In this document: positions 16,001 through 16,634 of the stretch, one piece after another
Position numbering within the stretch: the first letter of the stretch is position 1
How the letters are laid out: each line of letters opens with the position of its first letter
Assembly (NCBI GenBank): GCA_002407645.1
Contig: DHNU01000065.1
Location: 1 to 16,634, forward strand
Source of the DNA: Ruminococcaceae bacterium UBA5408
GTDB lineage: Bacteria > Bacillota > Clostridia > Oscillospirales > Acutalibacteraceae
Length of the DNA stretch: 16,634 nucleotides
Direction: 5' to 3'
The notes under the pieces: model-generated
Told to the model about the DNA's origin: nothing
Seen by the model: only the letters and a program-made list of their open reading frames with translations
The model's database searches: none
Made by a program: the position numbers and the translations under genes

Positions 16001-16634
16001 GAATATGTAAGGTATTTTTGCGCTTTATCCGACTGTTCCTTAAGCGGACCCACTCGATTTTCTAATTCGGATAAAATATCTTGAAGGCGCAGCAAATTTT
16101 CTTCCGTTTGCTCTAATTTATGTTCCGATTCCTCTTTACGGTAACGGAAACGGGAAATTCCCGCAGCTTCTTCAAAAATTTCTCTTCTATCCTGTGAGCG
16201 AGCTGAAACTATACTGTCAATCTTACCTTGTCCTATAATTGAATATCCGAAACGGCCTAAACCGGTATCCATAAAAAGCTCATTTATATCCTTAAGACGT
16301 ACTGAAGTTTTATTTATAAGATATTCGCTTTCTCCCGAACGGTAAAAACGGCGCGTGACAGCTATACTGTCACCGTCAAAAGGTAAGTGTCGTGAGGTAT
16401 TGTCTATGTTTAAAGTAACTTCAGCAAAACCTTGGGGTTTTCTTGAAGGAGAACCATTAAAAATAACATCCTCCATTTTTGTGCATCTGAGAGTACGAGT
16501 GGACTGTTCCCCCAAAACCCAACATACAGCATCGCTTATATTGCTTTTGCCACTGCCGTTTGGGCCTACAACTGCGGTTATTCCTTTGTCAAAACTCAGG
16601 GTAGTTTTATCCGGAAATGTTTTAAAACCTTTTA
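13087..16634 (-). CDS. smc: Chromosome partition protein SMC, partial (first residues off the right edge)
   Basis: The frame is open to the window edge and gives 1181 residues; by comparison with the usual start before GFKSF, only about eight are missing. SMC forms a dimeric ATPase that, with ScpA and ScpB, organises and segregates the chromosome. Walker A GPNGSGKS is at 16543-16566, so the frame must not be cut at the TTG near 16515. A long coiled coil (about 15160-16130), a hinge dimerisation domain with TFLPL and glycine-rich TGGSLTGGSL (about 14640-15160), and the return coil (about 13650-14640) follow. The C-terminal head has LSGGEKS (about 13369-13391) and Walker B FCVLDEIEAALDD (about 13280-13320), with the catalytic Glu intact. 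It is the first visible gene of the operon, whose promoter lies outside the window. Confidence 0.98.
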   Translation of the reverse strand, partial: KGFKTFPDKTTLSFDKGITAVVGPNGSGKSNISDAVCWVLGEQSTRTLRCTKMEDVIFNGSPSRKPQGFAEVTLNIDNTSRHLPFDGDSIAVTRRFYRSGESEYLINKTSVRLKDINELFMDTGLGRFGYSIIGQGKIDSIVSARSQDRREIFEEAAGISRFRYRKEESEHKLEQTEENLLRLQDILSELENRVGPLKEQSDKAQKYLTYSEEKRTLEISLWLNTLDKSSHILREHDDKILIARNQHNSIEQELNKIDKDIEEIFTQSASCTAKVDEVRQQSAKLEESAAKKDGEVSVLQNDIFHNNENVERIKAEIEKSTISSRDLDIEIAEKNIQVEKKTKYINEQNTQFQEFTNQLNKLRSGMDEKDKKINVYSRQLADFTARATQEKLKDLTASSSITEIKIRLANLEQSLKAKKEQCEKLKTAGEDYKKMLADTDESIKSLVNSVKGYDMKLQTRRKKMEEIKKQNDNLHLDTQECLRRANLLEALERNLEGFSHSVKIVMKEFSRGILKGIHGPVSRLINVPPKYSVAIETALGGAMQNIVVGNENDAKYAIQLLKRKDSGRATFLPLSTIKGRVLHESGLENCEGFIGTAGELCTCDEKYKEILNSLLGRIAVAEDLDSAVSIAKKFGYRFRIVTLDGQVVNTGGSLTGGSLNKNSGLLSRASDIKRIKSHAEKLQMQEKETAELLKTVTQEVASAEKELSAAKEKLTLVQEERYKINSELMRDASDLKDSKHDIASLDEENKKALMRIDEQEKIRQQAKEQAEIIEEKQKELEKQISQVSGSRSELSETCNKISENLQEIRIACLAAKKDIESLQLSINEINNRKLDHEGKTETLKKEIERLEGINKDLNIKIDNLKKQAETMRDEAKNSDEKIKQLNARRMEYEHQSMELRNSEREKSSQKEKVGHELARLEERKANFQKAYDEIISRLWEEYELTRREAEKIGKKVENEAEAKKNLNQLKSKIKTLGTVNVAAVEEYKEVSQRYEFMKTQLTDIETSRNQLRKLINDLTRQMRELFSEKFKEINDNFKDTFQELFSGGTAELSLTAEDDILNSGIEITVQPPGKIVTHLESLSGGEKSLVAIALYFAIMKVNPPPFCVLDEIEAALDDVNVDRFAAYLRRMTDNTQFIVITHRRGSMEEADVLYGVTMQDEGISKLLELRLSDIQEKLGIK

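Noticed and set aside
16513..16515. TTG as the start of SMC
   Set aside because: The frame continues upstream through an intact Walker A motif to the window edge, so the TTG is an internal Leu codon.
1..16634. CRISPR arrays, insertion sequences, tRNA or rRNA genes, phage genes
   Set aside because: No regularly spaced repeats, transposase or integrase motifs, or cloverleaf-like sequences were seen on either strand.

Overview
The window looks like ordinary chromosome from a low-GC Gram-positive bacterium of the Clostridia, perhaps the Oscillospiraceae/Ruminococcaceae lineage. The evidence is AT-rich DNA with strong Shine-Dalgarno sequences, sigma-A type promoters, simple hairpin/T-run terminators, an HPr-family protein that keeps the regulatory-serine region, an 801-residue bacterial LeuRS, and an smc-ftsY-rdgB-yhbY-nadD-yqeK-rsfS-leuS gene string. 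The lineage is inferred from gene content and protein style, not from a marker comparison. I see no tRNA or rRNA gene, transposon, phage gene, CRISPR array or toxin-antitoxin pair. No gene-free stretch exceeds about 140 bases.

Left part (1-7251), short independent units. A minus-strand sugar phosphate isomerase/epimerase-like TIM-barrel gene runs off the left edge. Divergent from it is a 143-residue all-helical protein of unknown function, then an ABC-F ribosomal ATPase with its own strong promoter. A bidirectional terminator separates the ABC-F gene from a convergent small gene for an HPr-family protein that lacks the phosphoryl-accepting histidine. Divergent from that is mtaB, which completes the ms2t6A37 modification of tRNA. 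A second two-way hairpin separates mtaB from a convergent gene for a secreted or membrane-anchored GHL10 (glycosyl-hydrolase-like) protein. Divergent again is a two-gene unit of a zinc-ribbon protein and a DUF1294 membrane protein, closed by a 34-base perfect palindrome that acts as a terminator on both strands.

Right part (7252-16634), one dense minus-strand operon. In transcription order it holds smc (5' end just off the window), ftsY, rdgB, yhbY, nadD, yqeK, rsfS and leuS. Spacings run from an 11-base overlap to a 24-base gap, with no visible internal terminator. The genes combine chromosome organisation (SMC), membrane protein targeting (FtsY), nucleotide-pool cleaning (RdgB, YqeK), NAD synthesis (NadD), ribosome assembly and silencing (YhbY, RsfS) and leucyl-tRNA supply (LeuS), a growth-linked housekeeping set.

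I found no convincing new biological system. The points most worth a second look are the histidine-less HPr with a perfect inverted repeat across its promoter, the GTAC-repeat promoter of the zinc-ribbon/DUF1294 unit, and the uncharacterised helical protein. Several starts were moved from the longest open frame to a shorter one because of Shine-Dalgarno placement (mtaB, GHL10, rsfS, yqeK).
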